Source: Fluviispira multicolorata
GTDB taxonomy: Bacteria; Bdellovibrionota_B; Oligoflexia; Silvanigrellales; Silvanigrellaceae
Assembly (NCBI RefSeq): GCF_009208585.1
Contig: NZ_WFLN01000006.1
Location: 496,001 to 560,000, forward strand
Reading direction: 5' to 3'
Length of the DNA stretch: 64,000 bases
Shown: positions 52,208 through 63,043 of the stretch, one piece after another
How positions within the stretch are numbered: position 1 is the first letter of the stretch
Layout: each line of letters starts with the position of its first letter
The notes under the pieces: generated by a model
The model's database searches: none
The model's input: the letters and a program-made list of their open reading frames with translations, nothing else
What the model was told of the DNA's origin: nothing
Translations under genes and position numbers: made by a program

Positions 52208-52993
52208 ATGCTTCAAAAAGGCATGTTAAAAAAACTTACTCTGTCTGCATTAGCTACAGCTTTAATAACATCATGTCAAAGCTTAAAACCATTGCCGGCT
52301 GGAATTCAATTTGGCTATGAGGCTGTGAACCCTGCTTCTATTATCGCAATTCCAACTTTCGTTCTTCCTGATCCTTCAAAAACATCATCTATTGATCCCT
52401 CAATCATAGCTTCTGAAAATATTATAAATCTTTTGCAAAAAAAAGTGATTGACTCCTTTGATGGGCAACCCAATATCAATGGTTATCCATTCGATGTGGT
52501 AAATAAAGCTCTTGAAAAAGGCAAATCAAATATTTTGGAAAACTTAAAAGGAACCATGAATAATGTTGCAAAAAGATTTTCTTCACGCGATTCAACTGTC
52601 CGCTCACTCATAACCTCTTCTTGTTTATCAAGAAAAAATTTCGTAGAGTTTTATTCTTATTGTCTTGCGGGTGAACCCAAATGGATTGAAAATTTAAACT
52701 CATTAACTGCTCGAGTTATGAATGCAGACACCGCATTAATAGTTGTAATAACTCAGATTGAATCAAACTTTGATGATAATATTTATTCGATAACGGGCGG
52801 GTTTTCTATATTGTTAGTTGATACGAATAATGGAAAACTTATTTGGGGAAAAGATGGGAGCGCAACTTTAATCAACCCAGTAGAAAAAAAATATTTTCCA
52901 AACTGGACTGAACTTATAAATACTGTTTTTTCAAATAATTTTTGGGAAGATTTTCCTGGCAGAATCATCAATAAAAAAGTGAAGTCAAAATAA
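52208..52993 (+). CDS. Lipoprotein of unknown function
   Basis: 261 residues. Signal with lipobox ITSC (C23) in LATALITSCQSL. Cysteines in RSLITSSCLSRKNFV and YSYCLAGEPK may pair. A predicted beta-strand pattern is seen at ADTALIVVITQIE and FSILLVDTNNGKLIWGKDG, as in some lipoprotein carrier-like folds. No family recognised. It follows queG by 116 bases and is upstream of the mutase gene. Confidence 0.65.
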   Translation: MLQKGMLKKLTLSALATALITSCQSLKPLPAGIQFGYEAVNPASIIAIPTFVLPDPSKTSSIDPSIIASENIINLLQKKVIDSFDGQPNINGYPFDVVNKALEKGKSNILENLKGTMNNVAKRFSSRDSTVRSLITSSCLSRKNFVEFYSYCLAGEPKWIENLNSLTARVMNADTALIVVITQIESNFDDNIYSITGGFSILLVDTNNGKLIWGKDGSATLINPVEKKYFPNWTELINTVFSNNFWEDFPGRIINKKVKSK

Positions 52994-53031
52994 GAAATAA
53001 TTAATTTGATCGCAAGTAAAGGAAGAATTAA

Positions 53032-54648
53032 ATGTCAGCTTCTAATAAAGATCCGAAAAGGAAAAAAGAATTTGTGACAGCTTCTCGCTCTGTGGTTGAA
53101 GAACTTTATTATCCCGAGGATTATCAAAGGAACAAAGAATTTTTAAATAAAATAAATTTTCCTGGCACGTATCCATATACTCGTGGGGTTCATTCAGGAA
53201 TGTATCGTAATAGTTTATGGACTATGCGTCAGTATGCAGGGTTTGCAAGCGCAGAAGAAAGTAACAAAAGATATAAATATTTATTAGAGCAAGGTCAAAC
53301 AGGTTTAAGTGTAGCATTCGATCTTCCAACTCAAATTGGTTATGATTCCGATAGTGAAGAAGCAGCAGGCGAAGTTGGTAAAGTTGGCGTTGCAATTGAT
53401 ACTTTGGCTGATATGGAAATTTTATTTGATGGAATTCCTCTTGATAAAATATCAACTTCAATGACTATAAATTCTTCGGCGTCTGTTTTATTGGCATTGT
53501 ATATTGCAGTTGCTGAAAAGCAAGGAGTAAGTACCAACAAATTAAGAGGAACAATTCAGAACGATATATTAAAAGAATATATTGCAAGAGGAACTTATAT
53601 CTTTCCCCCTAAACAATCTATGAGAATAATTACCGATATCTTTGCATTTTGTAAGGAACATGTTCCTTTATGGAATACAATTTCTATTAGTGGTTATCAT
53701 ATACGCGAAGCGGGTAGCACTGCCTCAGAAGAAGTGGGTTTTACTCTTGCAAATGGTATTGCTTATGTTGAAGCGGCAATAAAAGTGGGTTTGCATGTGG
53801 ATGAATTTGCTCCCCGCTTGTCATTCTTTTTTAATGGTTTTACCGATCTCTTAGAGGAAGTTGGTAAATTTAGAGCTGCAAGAAGAGTTTGGGCAAAAAT
53901 TATGAAAGAGCGTTTTGGCGCTAAAAATCCAAAGAGTCTTATGCTGCGCTTTCACACCCAAACTGCCGGTTCGACTTTAACAGCACAGCAGCCTGAGAAT
54001 AATATTGTTCGTGTGGCAATTCAGGCACTTGCCGCTGTTTTAGGAGGAACACAGAGCTTACATACAAATTCAAAGGACGAAGCTCTTGCTTTGCCAACAG
54101 AAGAATCAGCCCGCATTGCTCTCCGCACTCAACAAATTATAGCTTACGAAAGCGGTGTAACTGAGACAGTTGATCCTCTTGCGGGGAGTTATTATGTCGA
54201 AGCTATAACTGATCGAATTGAAGTTGAAGTTAATGAAATTATTTCAAAAATTGATTCATTGGGAGGAATGGTAAAAGCAATTGAGCAGGGTTTTGTACAG
54301 GCTTCAATTCAAAAATCAGCTTATCAATATCAACAAGATATAGAGACTCATGAAAGAGTTATTGTGGGTGTTAATAAGTTTATTGTTGAAGAAAAGCGTC
54401 CTGAAGGTTTATTAAAAATTGATGACTCAGTTGAAAAAATTCAGATTCAGAGCTTAAAAAAAGTGAAAAATAAGCGTAATAATTCCGCTGTTCAAAACTC
54501 GCTCAAAAAACTGAAAGAAGCGGCGCAAGGAACGGATAATTTAATGCCACACATTTTAAATGCCGTGCGTGTGTATGCGAGCATTGGCGAAATTTGCAAT
54601 ATATTGCGAGATGTTTATGGCGAATATAAAGAAAGTGTTATTTTATGA
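53032..54648 (+). CDS. Methylmalonyl-CoA mutase catalytic (large) subunit
   Basis: Adenosylcobalamin-dependent isomerase of methylmalonyl-CoA and succinyl-CoA. 538 residues, i.e. the TIM-barrel domain only; the cobalamin-binding domain (about 130 residues) must be a separate protein. Relative to P. freudenreichii Mcm the key residues are in register: Y58 (SGMY), Q176 (TIQND), R186 (IARGTY) and H223 (GYHIREAG) with the same spacings, which favours methylmalonyl over isobutyryl-CoA mutase (there Phe and Gln replace Tyr and Arg). [23 protein letters not shown] and SLHTNS motifs are typical. The next gene overlaps by 4 bases. No B12-binding subunit or MeaB GTPase is in the window. Confidence 0.9.
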   Translation: MSASNKDPKRKKEFVTASRSVVEELYYPEDYQRNKEFLNKINFPGTYPYTRGVHSGMYRNSLWTMRQYAGFASAEESNKRYKYLLEQGQTGLSVAFDLPTQIGYDSDSEEAAGEVGKVGVAIDTLADMEILFDGIPLDKISTSMTINSSASVLLALYIAVAEKQGVSTNKLRGTIQNDILKEYIARGTYIFPPKQSMRIITDIFAFCKEHVPLWNTISISGYHIREAGSTASEEVGFTLANGIAYVEAAIKVGLHVDEFAPRLSFFFNGFTDLLEEVGKFRAARRVWAKIMKERFGAKNPKSLMLRFHTQTAGSTLTAQQPENNIVRVAIQALAAVLGGTQSLHTNSKDEALALPTEESARIALRTQQIIAYESGVTETVDPLAGSYYVEAITDRIEVEVNEIISKIDSLGGMVKAIEQGFVQASIQKSAYQYQQDIETHERVIVGVNKFIVEEKRPEGLLKIDDSVEKIQIQSLKKVKNKRNNSAVQNSLKKLKEAAQGTDNLMPHILNAVRVYASIGEICNILRDVYGEYKESVIL

Positions 54649-55142
54649 GCGATACTGTTTCTCAATTAAAGGAAGATAGAAAATCTTTTTCAGTAATTAA
54701 AATAAATTATGAAAATAAAAAAAATATAGAGCGTCCAACTTGGGATGATTATTTTTTAGGAATTGCGGAAGCAGTTTCTAAAAGAAGTCATGATGGAGAA
54801 ACACAAGTGGGCGTTGTTGTTATTGATGAAAATAAAAGAATTTTAGCGACAGGTTATAATGGCTTTCCTCCTGGTTGTGATGATAAAAAACTACCTAATC
54901 TACGTCCTGATAAATATCCTTTTATGGTGCACGCAGAAATAAATGCTATAGCTGCATCGAGGCAAGATCTACGCAACTCGGCTCTCTACTGTACTTATAG
55001 TCCGTGCAGGGACTGCGCAAAAGCCATAATCACAGCAGGTATAAAAAGAGTGGTCTTTAAGAATGCTTACAAAAACGAAGATTATGAATTTGTTATGGAT
55101 TTTATGCGTTCCTGCGGTCTTGAAGTTCGCCAAGTAAAATAA
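54645..55142 (+). CDS. dCMP deaminase, ComEB family
   Basis: Deaminates dCMP to dUMP for thymidylate synthesis. 165 residues. The zinc site is H96 (VHAEINAI, with E98) and C121, C124 (SPCRDCAK), as in cytidine/deoxycytidylate deaminases. [10 protein letters not shown] (71-80) is characteristic of the dCMP deaminase branch. It overlaps the mutase stop by ATGA, so the two are translationally coupled, though functionally unrelated. Confidence 0.92.
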   Translation: MSDTVSQLKEDRKSFSVIKINYENKKNIERPTWDDYFLGIAEAVSKRSHDGETQVGVVVIDENKRILATGYNGFPPGCDDKKLPNLRPDKYPFMVHAEINAIAASRQDLRNSALYCTYSPCRDCAKAIITAGIKRVVFKNAYKNEDYEFVMDFMRSCGLEVRQVK

Positions 55143-55235
55143 TAACTCTTTATAAAATCATTTGCACTCTTACTTAATTTCATATAGATAATCTTTCGTT
55201 GGGGGGCTTATTTATGTATTTAGGTGCCAGATCTT

Positions 55236-55784
55236 ATGAATAGTTTTATTATTTCAATGGTTTGTATCTTTTTGCTTCTGTTTAGTCAAAAGTGTTTTTC
55301 GATTAAAAATTCTGAGAGTAATTTTATTTTAATTAGCAATTCTCAGCAAAAATCGAAATATATTGATTATAGAATGCCAGACTCTGATTCTATTGGAAAT
55401 TTTTCTAAAATTCCTTCCAAAGTCCAAAAGCAATATCCTAAAATGGCACCCTTATATCTTTTTTATAATGATGAAAATATCTATACAAAATCAAATATAA
55501 ATATTCTTGCATATAATAGCGATATTTTATTTCTTATAAACAACGAAAAAAATGTTTTAGAATTAGGAAAAATAATTCATCCAAGTGATGAAAAAGTTCA
55601 ATCTTTTTTAAATTCAATTTCTAATTCAAAAATTGTTGCAGCATATTGGGAAAAAAAATCTGTACCAGCCGCAATTATGCTCGATAAAAAAGGCGTTGTT
55701 TATTTAGTAAAGCGTTCCAAAAGCCATGATATTTCAATTGAACAGCTTGGGCTCTCAAATATTTCATTTTCTGCAAATCCATAA
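55236..55784 (+). CDS. Small secreted protein of unknown function
   Basis: About 182 residues. Start taken at ATG 55236 (frame open to a GTG at 55224) because it gives the signal peptide FIISMVCIFLLLFSQKCFS. The mature part is polar with the segments VAAYWEKKSVPAAIMLDKKG and VQSFLNSISN; a domain is not recognised. Monocistronic between the deaminase and the chaperonin promoter. Confidence 0.55.
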   Translation: MNSFIISMVCIFLLLFSQKCFSIKNSESNFILISNSQQKSKYIDYRMPDSDSIGNFSKIPSKVQKQYPKMAPLYLFYNDENIYTKSNINILAYNSDILFLINNEKNVLELGKIIHPSDEKVQSFLNSISNSKIVAAYWEKKSVPAAIMLDKKGVVYLVKRSKSHDISIEQLGLSNISFSANP

Positions 55785-55910
55785 ATTTTAAGTATGTATT
55801 AATAATGAATTGAATGATAAAATTCTTGGCATTTTAGATTTTGTACTTTACAAAATCTATTTTATTTTTACATAAAAATATATAAATAAAATTTTATTCC
55901 GCAGCGAGCC

Positions 55911-55938
55911 TTGACACTCGAGTTGTGACGCTTATTTT
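55911..55938 (+). promoter_or_regulatory. Candidate groES promoter
   Basis: TTGACA (55911-55916) is followed after 16 bases by TATTTT (55933-55938), a fair sigma-70 pair with perfect -35. An imperfect inverted repeat (TGACACTCGAGTTGTGA) overlaps the -35 and could be an operator, but it is not a CIRCE element. A small hairpin follows in the leader (GGGAGGA 55953-55959, TCCTCTC 55964-55970). The leader to groES is about 85 bases. Confidence 0.45.
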
Positions 55939-56027
55939 CCAGCTGAGGTATCGGGAGGAAGTCTCCTCTCACCTTTAAAATTAAGTTTTTAATGTTGTGG
56001 TTTATTTCCACTTTTTGGAGGCTCATT

Positions 56028-56315
56028 ATGAAGATTCGTCCACTTTCTGACCGTATTTTAGTTAGACGTGTTGCTGAAGAAACTAAAACAGCTGGGGGAA
56101 TTCTAATTCCTGATAATGCTAAAGAAAAACCTGTTGAAGCAACTGTAGTTGCTGTTGGAAATGGCAAAGTACTTGCAGACGGCAAGGTTCGCGCAATTGA
56201 TATTAAAGTTGGCGACCGCGTACTTTTTAGCAAATACAGTGGAACTGAAATTAAAGTTGACGGTGAAGATCACCTTATTCTTCGCGAAGATGACGTTTTG
56301 GGTGTAATTGGTTAA
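56028..56315 (+). CDS. groES: Chaperonin GroES
   Basis: Lid of the GroEL-GroES folding machine. 95 residues: start at ATG 56028 with TTGGAGG upstream (the frame is open 12 codons earlier without a ribosome site). Signature [29 protein letters not shown] (mobile loop about 23-36), [16 protein letters not shown] and DDVLGVI are all normal. Followed by groEL after 62 bases. Confidence 0.97.
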   Translation: MKIRPLSDRILVRRVAEETKTAGGILIPDNAKEKPVEATVVAVGNGKVLADGKVRAIDIKVGDRVLFSKYSGTEIKVDGEDHLILREDDVLGVIG

Positions 56316-56368
56316 TAAATAATCTGACCCAATTATAAATTGGGGTTTTAATTTTAAAAATAATTTAG

Positions 56369-58012
<1,644 letters not shown>

Positions 58013-58036
58013 TTTCTTAACAAGAAATTTATTATA

Positions 58037-58074
58037 AAAAAGCAGCTTTCAATTAAATTTGAGAGCTGCTTTTT
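58037..58074 (+). terminator. Intrinsic terminator after groEL
   Basis: AAAAGCAGCTTTC (58038-58050) pairs with GAGAGCTGCTTTT (58061-58073) with one mismatch, followed by T residues, and is a good terminator for the groE operon. Confidence 0.75.
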
Positions 58075-58130
58075 AGTTTCTGCTGAGAGTTTAATTTTTA
58101 ATCGATTCAGTTTTTAAGGATGTTTTAAGA

Positions 58131-58553
58131 ATGTATTTTAAAAGATTTATTTATATTTCATTAATGTTTTTTGCTTTAAATTCTTATGCCTCAAATAAAA
58201 AGCAAAATATTGAAAATGCTTACAATGATTTTCTTTTGGCAAAATCAGAATACTACAATGCACTTATTCGTAAAGATAATTTTATAGATGAATATAGAGT
58301 TGATGTTATTGCTGCTCAAGAGCATTTATTTTCTGTTGCAAATAAGAAACCGAGTACTTCTGATCTTGTAAATGAAATTATTACAAACGAAGAAATTTGG
58401 AAAGAACAAGTTTTACATGATAACAATGAAGTTATAAATCAATTAACTTCTGAAATTGAGGCAACTCAGTTTAATGCTGCTGCAGATGCTGCAGCTTATC
58501 TTGAGTTATTTGATTTAAATTTATTAGAAGCAAATGCTGAATCGATCTCTTAA
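58131..58553 (+). CDS. Small secreted helical protein
   Basis: 140 residues with a signal peptide (YISLMFFALNSYA, cleaved about residue 21). The remainder is predicted helical and acidic, with a run AATQFNAAADAAAYLELFDL-like stretch near the end. No family recognised. Its ATG follows AAGGATG-like context 55 bases after the groEL terminator; monocistronic, convergent with the ABC exporter. Confidence 0.5.
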   Translation: MYFKRFIYISLMFFALNSYASNKKQNIENAYNDFLLAKSEYYNALIRKDNFIDEYRVDVIAAQEHLFSVANKKPSTSDLVNEIITNEEIWKEQVLHDNNEVINQLTSEIEATQFNAAADAAAYLELFDLNLLEANAESIS

Positions 58554-58573
58554 GTGCTTTGCATTGAAAGTTT

Positions 58574-60334
58574 TTATAGAATTTTTTCACCCATTTGCAA
58601 ACTCCATAGTGTGGCATATATTCCGTTTAAATTGACTAAATGGTTATGATCACCCGACTCAATAATTTCACCATTATTAAATACAAAAATTTTATCGGCA
58701 TTTCTAACAGTAGAAAGTCTATGCGCAATTATAATAGTTGTTCTACCAATGACTACTTTTTCAAGAGATTTTTGAATGGCAAGCTCTGTTTCATTATCAA
58801 CGGCCGAGGTAGCTTCGTCTAAAATAAGTATGGGTGGATTTTTTAATATTGCTCTTGCTATTGCTAATCTTTGCCTTTGGCCTCCCGAAAGCTTTTGCCC
58901 CCGTTCACCAATAATAGAATCATAGCCGTGTTCAAGATGAGTTATAAAATCATGAGCCTCTGCAAGTTTAGCCGCATGAATAATTTCTTCTCTTGTTGAA
59001 TGAAAGGTTCCATAAGCAATGTTATCTGCAACACTTCCTCCAATTAAATAAATATCTTGACTCACGTACCCAATCGATTTTCTTAAATCTTTAAGATTAA
59101 TTTTTGAAATATCATGACCATCTAATAAAATTTCGCCAGAATTCTTCTCATAAAAGCGAAGCAATAGTTTAAGTACGGTGCTTTTTCCTGAGCCAGTAGC
59201 TCCAACAAATGCAAAAGTTTTACCAGATGTAATATTGAAAGATAAATCATTTAGAATCTTCTTGTTTGAATATGAAAAATTTATATTCTTAAATTCAATA
59301 TTACCTATAACATTTTTGAGATCTAAGCCAGTTTCATTGTAAGAAACTTTAATAGGAGTTTTTAATAAATTCATAACTCGATTGATAGATGCAAGAGAGC
59401 GTTGGTATGTGTCAGTTATTTCAGAAAGTGCTGTTAAAGGCCATAAAAGTCTTTGAGAAAGAAAGATTAAAATACTATAAATAGCTACATTTAATTTATT
59501 GTCTAATACTAAAAATCCTCCATAAACAAGGATTATTATAAAACCTAACATGACAGCCATGCGAATTACAGGAGTGATAGCTGAACTTAGTTTGATTGCA
59601 CTTCGATTAGATTCTTTGTATTTTTTGCTTAAACTTTCTATTCTACTAATTTCATATTGTTCTGATGTAAAACTTTTTATTGTTGAAATCCCTAAAATAT
59701 TATTGTTCAAATGAGAGTTAATGCCTCCTGCATTTTCTCTAACTTCTAAATATTTTGGTCCAATTTTTTTTTGAAAATGAAATGCACCAAATAGTATGAA
59801 TGGAATGGGTATGAGTGAGAGAAAGGCAATAGTTGGTGATAATATAAAAAATATCAATCCAATTAAAACGGACGAGAAAAACACCTGAATTATTGAGTTA
59901 ATTCCTCCATTTAAAAATCTTTCTATTTGGTTAATATCATCATTCAATATAGAAAGTAAATTGCCAGTATTTTTATTGTCAAAAAATGACATTTCGAGTT
60001 TTTGAATGTGAGAGTAAACATCAATTCTAAGGTCGTGCTGCAAATTTTGTGCTAAATTTCTCCATTTTAAAGAATATAAAAATTCAAATAAAGATTCGAA
60101 GATCCAGATAAGTGCAGTTAATAGGCCAAGGATTACAATTTGCTCTTTAGTAGATATAAAACCAAATTTAGCTAGAAAAGATTGATTTGTATTTACAACT
60201 GTGTCAATAGCTATACCAATTAGGATTTCGGGCATAATGTCAAATATTTTATTTAGAGTTGAATAAATACCTCCAAGAATAATTTGCTTTTGATAGTTTT
60301 TAGAATATAAAAATAATCTTTGAAATGGATGCAT
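58574..60334 (-). CDS. ABC transporter ATP-binding/permease protein, MsbA-like
   Basis: 586 residues in a permease-then-ATPase layout (type IV exporter half). N-terminal six membrane helices (e.g. VILGLLTALIWIFESLFEFL and VFFSSVLIGLIFFILS), then Walker A GATGSGKSTV, Q-loop YVSQDIYLIGGSV, signature LSGGQRQRLAI, Walker B LILDEATSAVD and H-loop IIAHRLST. A dimer of this half-transporter exports a lipid, peptide or drug. No partner gene is near; substrate unknown. Preceded by the 0.7 kb gene-free region, read away from it. Confidence 0.92.
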   Translation of the reverse strand: MHPFQRLFLYSKNYQKQIILGGIYSTLNKIFDIMPEILIGIAIDTVVNTNQSFLAKFGFISTKEQIVILGLLTALIWIFESLFEFLYSLKWRNLAQNLQHDLRIDVYSHIQKLEMSFFDNKNTGNLLSILNDDINQIERFLNGGINSIIQVFFSSVLIGLIFFILSPTIAFLSLIPIPFILFGAFHFQKKIGPKYLEVRENAGGINSHLNNNILGISTIKSFTSEQYEISRIESLSKKYKESNRSAIKLSSAITPVIRMAVMLGFIIILVYGGFLVLDNKLNVAIYSILIFLSQRLLWPLTALSEITDTYQRSLASINRVMNLLKTPIKVSYNETGLDLKNVIGNIEFKNINFSYSNKKILNDLSFNITSGKTFAFVGATGSGKSTVLKLLLRFYEKNSGEILLDGHDISKINLKDLRKSIGYVSQDIYLIGGSVADNIAYGTFHSTREEIIHAAKLAEAHDFITHLEHGYDSIIGERGQKLSGGQRQRLAIARAILKNPPILILDEATSAVDNETELAIQKSLEKVVIGRTTIIIAHRLSTVRNADKIFVFNNGEIIESGDHNHLVNLNGIYATLWSLQMGEKIL

Positions 60335-61046
60335 TTACTTAATATCCTATAGTTCATTTAACTTTAAATGATGGTTAAGAACAATTGATTTTTTATATCA
60401 CTCATGTCATTAATACAGCATGTTTGATTTTTCAATAAAAAATTAAATTATTATTGATTCATTACCAATTTATTCTTCCTGATTTTTTAAAATACTGATT
60501 ATTTTTAGCATTTTAAAAATAATCATTGTCTAATCTATGTGAAGTTTTAGGTCAAAGAGATAGATTTTTAATATATTTTTGAGTGCTCTAAATAGAGGAA
60601 AAATTATTTAAGTCTATTTTTTTTCTAAAATCATCATTAAAAGTTTCTTATACTATCATTTTTCTAATTTTTATTCTTTTATTACTCATGTTCTTTTTTA
60701 ACTTTATAAAGTATTAAATATGGTTTTTATTTTTGCATATTCAGGAACCAATTTCTGTTAATAAAAATTTTCAAAAATTCTAAATATTTAATTATATATC
60801 CACAACCAAATATTTTCAAAATATTTTAAAAACAGATTCTGTTGTAAAGATTTAAAAGTAACAAGAAGAATGCAAAATATTTTATAATAAATTAAAATAA
60901 TAAAAATTCATTTGAAATATTACATATTATAGAAAAGCATAAAAATAATTATTTGAAGCGTATTTTGTATTAAAAGCTTATGATTTTAAGTATAATCTTA
61001 TTTATTTTTTTGACTTCGTTACAACAAACAATCCATGGGGTGCGTT
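60335..61046. other. AT-rich gene-free region of about 0.7 kb
   Basis: No coding frame of note. I see a perfect 12-base inverted repeat TGATTATTTTTA / TAAAAATAATCA (60496-60507 and 60514-60525) with a 6-base loop and no T-run, and a 9-base palindrome AAATATTTT-C-AAAATATTT (60808-60826). One near-match to a DnaA box (TATCCACA at about 60797-60804) is isolated, so I do not call an origin. A weak TATAAT (60991-60996) could be the -10 of the gene at 61047. Confidence 0.5.
60496..60525. repeat. Perfect 12-bp inverted repeat
   Basis: TGATTATTTTTA and its exact reverse complement are separated by GCATTT. It may be a regulatory site or bidirectional hairpin. It lies 160 bases upstream of the ABC exporter start. 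Confidence 0.4.
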
Positions 61047-61685
61047 ATGAAAATTGGCGTTTTAGGTTCAGGCACGGTTGGGGAAACTCTTGCAAATGGT
61101 TTTTTAAAGTTTGGGCACAGCGTTATGAGAGGAAGTCGTTCAAAAGAAAAACTTTCAGACTGGCTAGAAAAAAATAAGCAAAATGCTCATATTGGAAACT
61201 TTGAAGAGACAGCTAATTTCGGTGAAATCATTGTTGTCGCAGTAAAAGGCTTAGAAGCTCTCAATGCATTGTCCCTTTGCGGAGAAAAAAATTTAAGTAA
61301 AAAGATAATAATTGATGTAACAAATCCAATAAGTAATAATCCTCCTGTTAATGGGGTAGTGAATTTTTTTACAGAAATGAATAGTTCTCTAATGGAACAA
61401 ATGCAAAAGAAATATCCTGAGGTTAATTTTGTGAAAGCATTTTCTTCAGTTGGTGCTCCCATGATGGTGCAGCCTAAACTTTCAATAAAGCCGACAATGT
61501 TTATTTGTGGAAACAGCGAACCTGCAAAGATAACTGTAATGGAAATTTTAGAGCAGTTCGGCTGGGAAAGTGAAGATTGTGGTACAGTCGAAGCGGCACG
61601 AGCAATTGAGCCTTTATGTATGCTTTGGTGCATCTCTGGGTTTAGAGACAATGATTGGACTCACGCATTCAAAATGTTACGTTAA
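61047..61685 (+). CDS. NADPH:F420 oxidoreductase-like NAD(P)-binding protein
   Basis: 212 residues from the ATG at 61047 with GGGG before it; the frame opens 12 bases earlier. An N-terminal Rossmann motif MKIGVLGSGTVGETLANG is followed by a GSR-type NADP specificity loop (MRGSRSKEKL) and a hinge region KIIIDVTNP, typical of F420-dependent NADP oxidoreductases and related imine/reductase-like proteins. The organism is not known to use F420, so the physiological cofactor may be NADP with another substrate. Monocistronic. Confidence 0.75.
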   Translation: MKIGVLGSGTVGETLANGFLKFGHSVMRGSRSKEKLSDWLEKNKQNAHIGNFEETANFGEIIVVAVKGLEALNALSLCGEKNLSKKIIIDVTNPISNNPPVNGVVNFFTEMNSSLMEQMQKKYPEVNFVKAFSSVGAPMMVQPKLSIKPTMFICGNSEPAKITVMEILEQFGWESEDCGTVEAARAIEPLCMLWCISGFRDNDWTHAFKMLR

Positions 61686-61775
61686 TAAAGAAGTGTTTTA
61701 CTTTGACACCACTACTCATTATAATGCATGATCGCAATTCCTTCAAATGGATTACTTTTTAATTTTTTAAATTCG

Positions 61776-62342
61776 TTATTTCTTTTTCTCAAATAGATAT
61801 AAATATTTGCCATAACCTTGTTTTTCCATGTCTTTAACAGGAATAAAGCGTAAAGCAGCTGAATTCATGCAATAGCGCTTTTTGGTAGGGGTTGGTCCGT
61901 CATCAAAAACATGTCCAAGGTGAGAGTTTGCGTACTTTGAGCGAACTTCTGTCCGTTCTTCAAATATAAGGAGTTTTTTATCTGTTTTGGTTGTGACATA
62001 TTTAGTATCGATAGGCTTAGAAAAACTAGGCCAGCCTGTTCCAGAATCATATTTATCAGTTGAACTAAACAAAGGCTCTCCAGAAATGACGTCGACATAT
62101 ATTCCATCTTCTTTTTTGTCCCAATATTCATTATCAAAAGCTCGCTCAGTTCCATCTTCTTGAGTGACTTTTTTTTGAATGGGAGTGAGTTTTTGAATTT
62201 TAGTCTTTTTGTCGACCTTAGAATATTTGGAGTCGTCTTGAGAAGACTCTTCAGATTTTGTTTCATTCGTTTTGGCCATAGCTTGTCCTGTCATAAGAAG
62301 AAGTGTTGATAAAATAATATTTAGTTTAATTTGATTTTTCAT
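61776..62342 (-). CDS. msrB: Periplasmic peptide-methionine (R)-S-oxide reductase
   Basis: Reduces methionine-R-sulfoxide in proteins. 188 residues with signal peptide [14 protein letters not shown]. The catalytic cysteine is C158 ([12 protein letters not shown]). The CxxC zinc pairs of zinc-type MsrB are absent (DVISGEPLF and SHLGHVFD in their places), so it is the zinc-free form. The WPSF and GWPSFSKP motif is present. Overlaps msrA by 17 bases and is co-transcribed. Confidence 0.92.
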   Translation of the reverse strand: MKNQIKLNIILSTLLLMTGQAMAKTNETKSEESSQDDSKYSKVDKKTKIQKLTPIQKKVTQEDGTERAFDNEYWDKKEDGIYVDVISGEPLFSSTDKYDSGTGWPSFSKPIDTKYVTTKTDKKLLIFEERTEVRSKYANSHLGHVFDDGPTPTKKRYCMNSAALRFIPVKDMEKQGYGKYLYLFEKKK

Positions 62343-62943
62343 TCCAAACCTCTTTTACGCGGGCATCTCTGCCACATGATTTACGATAATAGGTATATCG
62401 GATAGGATTTTTCTTATAATAGTTTTGGTGATATTCTTCTGCTGTGACAAAATTGGTGGAGGGAATAACGTCTGTAGCGACGTTATTGAACTTTTCTTTA
62501 ATTTTTTCTTTAGATTGAATAGCTAATTTTTTCTGTGATTCATTTAAATAAAATATGACTGTTCGATATTGCTTTCCCTTGTCACAGAACTGACCTTCAT
62601 TGTTGGTTGGGTCGACGTGTTTCCAAAAGTAATTAAGAATCTCAGAATAAGAGATTTTTTGAGGATTAAAAAAAATTTTTGTGGATTCAACAAACTGGGT
62701 TTTTCCTGAAGAAACTTTTTCATAGGTGGTGGTTTTATCGTTGTCTCCATCGTAACCAACAACTGTTTTTGTAACACCTTCAAGTTTATCAAAGTCGGCT
62801 TGGACACACCAGAAACATCCACCCGCTACAATGGCGATTTCTGTTCCGCCGTTTGCCTTTGTTGTTAATGAATTTTTATTGTTTTCTAGTGAAAAAATAA
62901 GATGTGGGATAATAGAAAATAAAAGTAATAATAATCTTAACAT
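62326..62943 (-). CDS. msrA: Periplasmic peptide-methionine (S)-S-oxide reductase
   Basis: Reduces methionine-S-sulfoxide. About 205 residues from the ATG at 62943, which gives a signal peptide ([17 protein letters not shown]) and has GGAG 10 bases upstream; the frame continues 13 codons further without a ribosome site. GGCFWC (catalytic C43), VGYDGD and a later [10 protein letters not shown] motif are the family signature. With msrB it forms a periplasmic repair pair, in contrast to the usual fused or cytosolic forms. Confidence 0.92.
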   Translation of the reverse strand: MLRLLLLLFSIIPHLIFSLENNKNSLTTKANGGTEIAIVAGGCFWCVQADFDKLEGVTKTVVGYDGDNDKTTTYEKVSSGKTQFVESTKIFFNPQKISYSEILNYFWKHVDPTNNEGQFCDKGKQYRTVIFYLNESQKKLAIQSKEKIKEKFNNVATDVIPSTNFVTAEEYHQNYYKKNPIRYTYYRKSCGRDARVKEVWNEKSN

Positions 62944-63043
62944 AAAGTAACGTCTCCAGAGTTTAAAAGGGAGAGCATACAAAAGAACAACTAAGATTAG
63001 ATTACCAATTTTTTAAATTTATACAATATATTTCTTTTAATAA

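Noticed and set aside
55911..55940. CIRCE operator (HrcA) at the groES promoter
   Set aside because: The inverted repeat has no 9-base spacer and does not match the TTAGCACTC/GAGTGCTAA arms.
60780..60830. Chromosomal replication origin in the 0.7 kb gap
   Set aside because: Only one imperfect DnaA-box-like sequence, no box cluster, and no dnaA, gidA or rnpA gene nearby.
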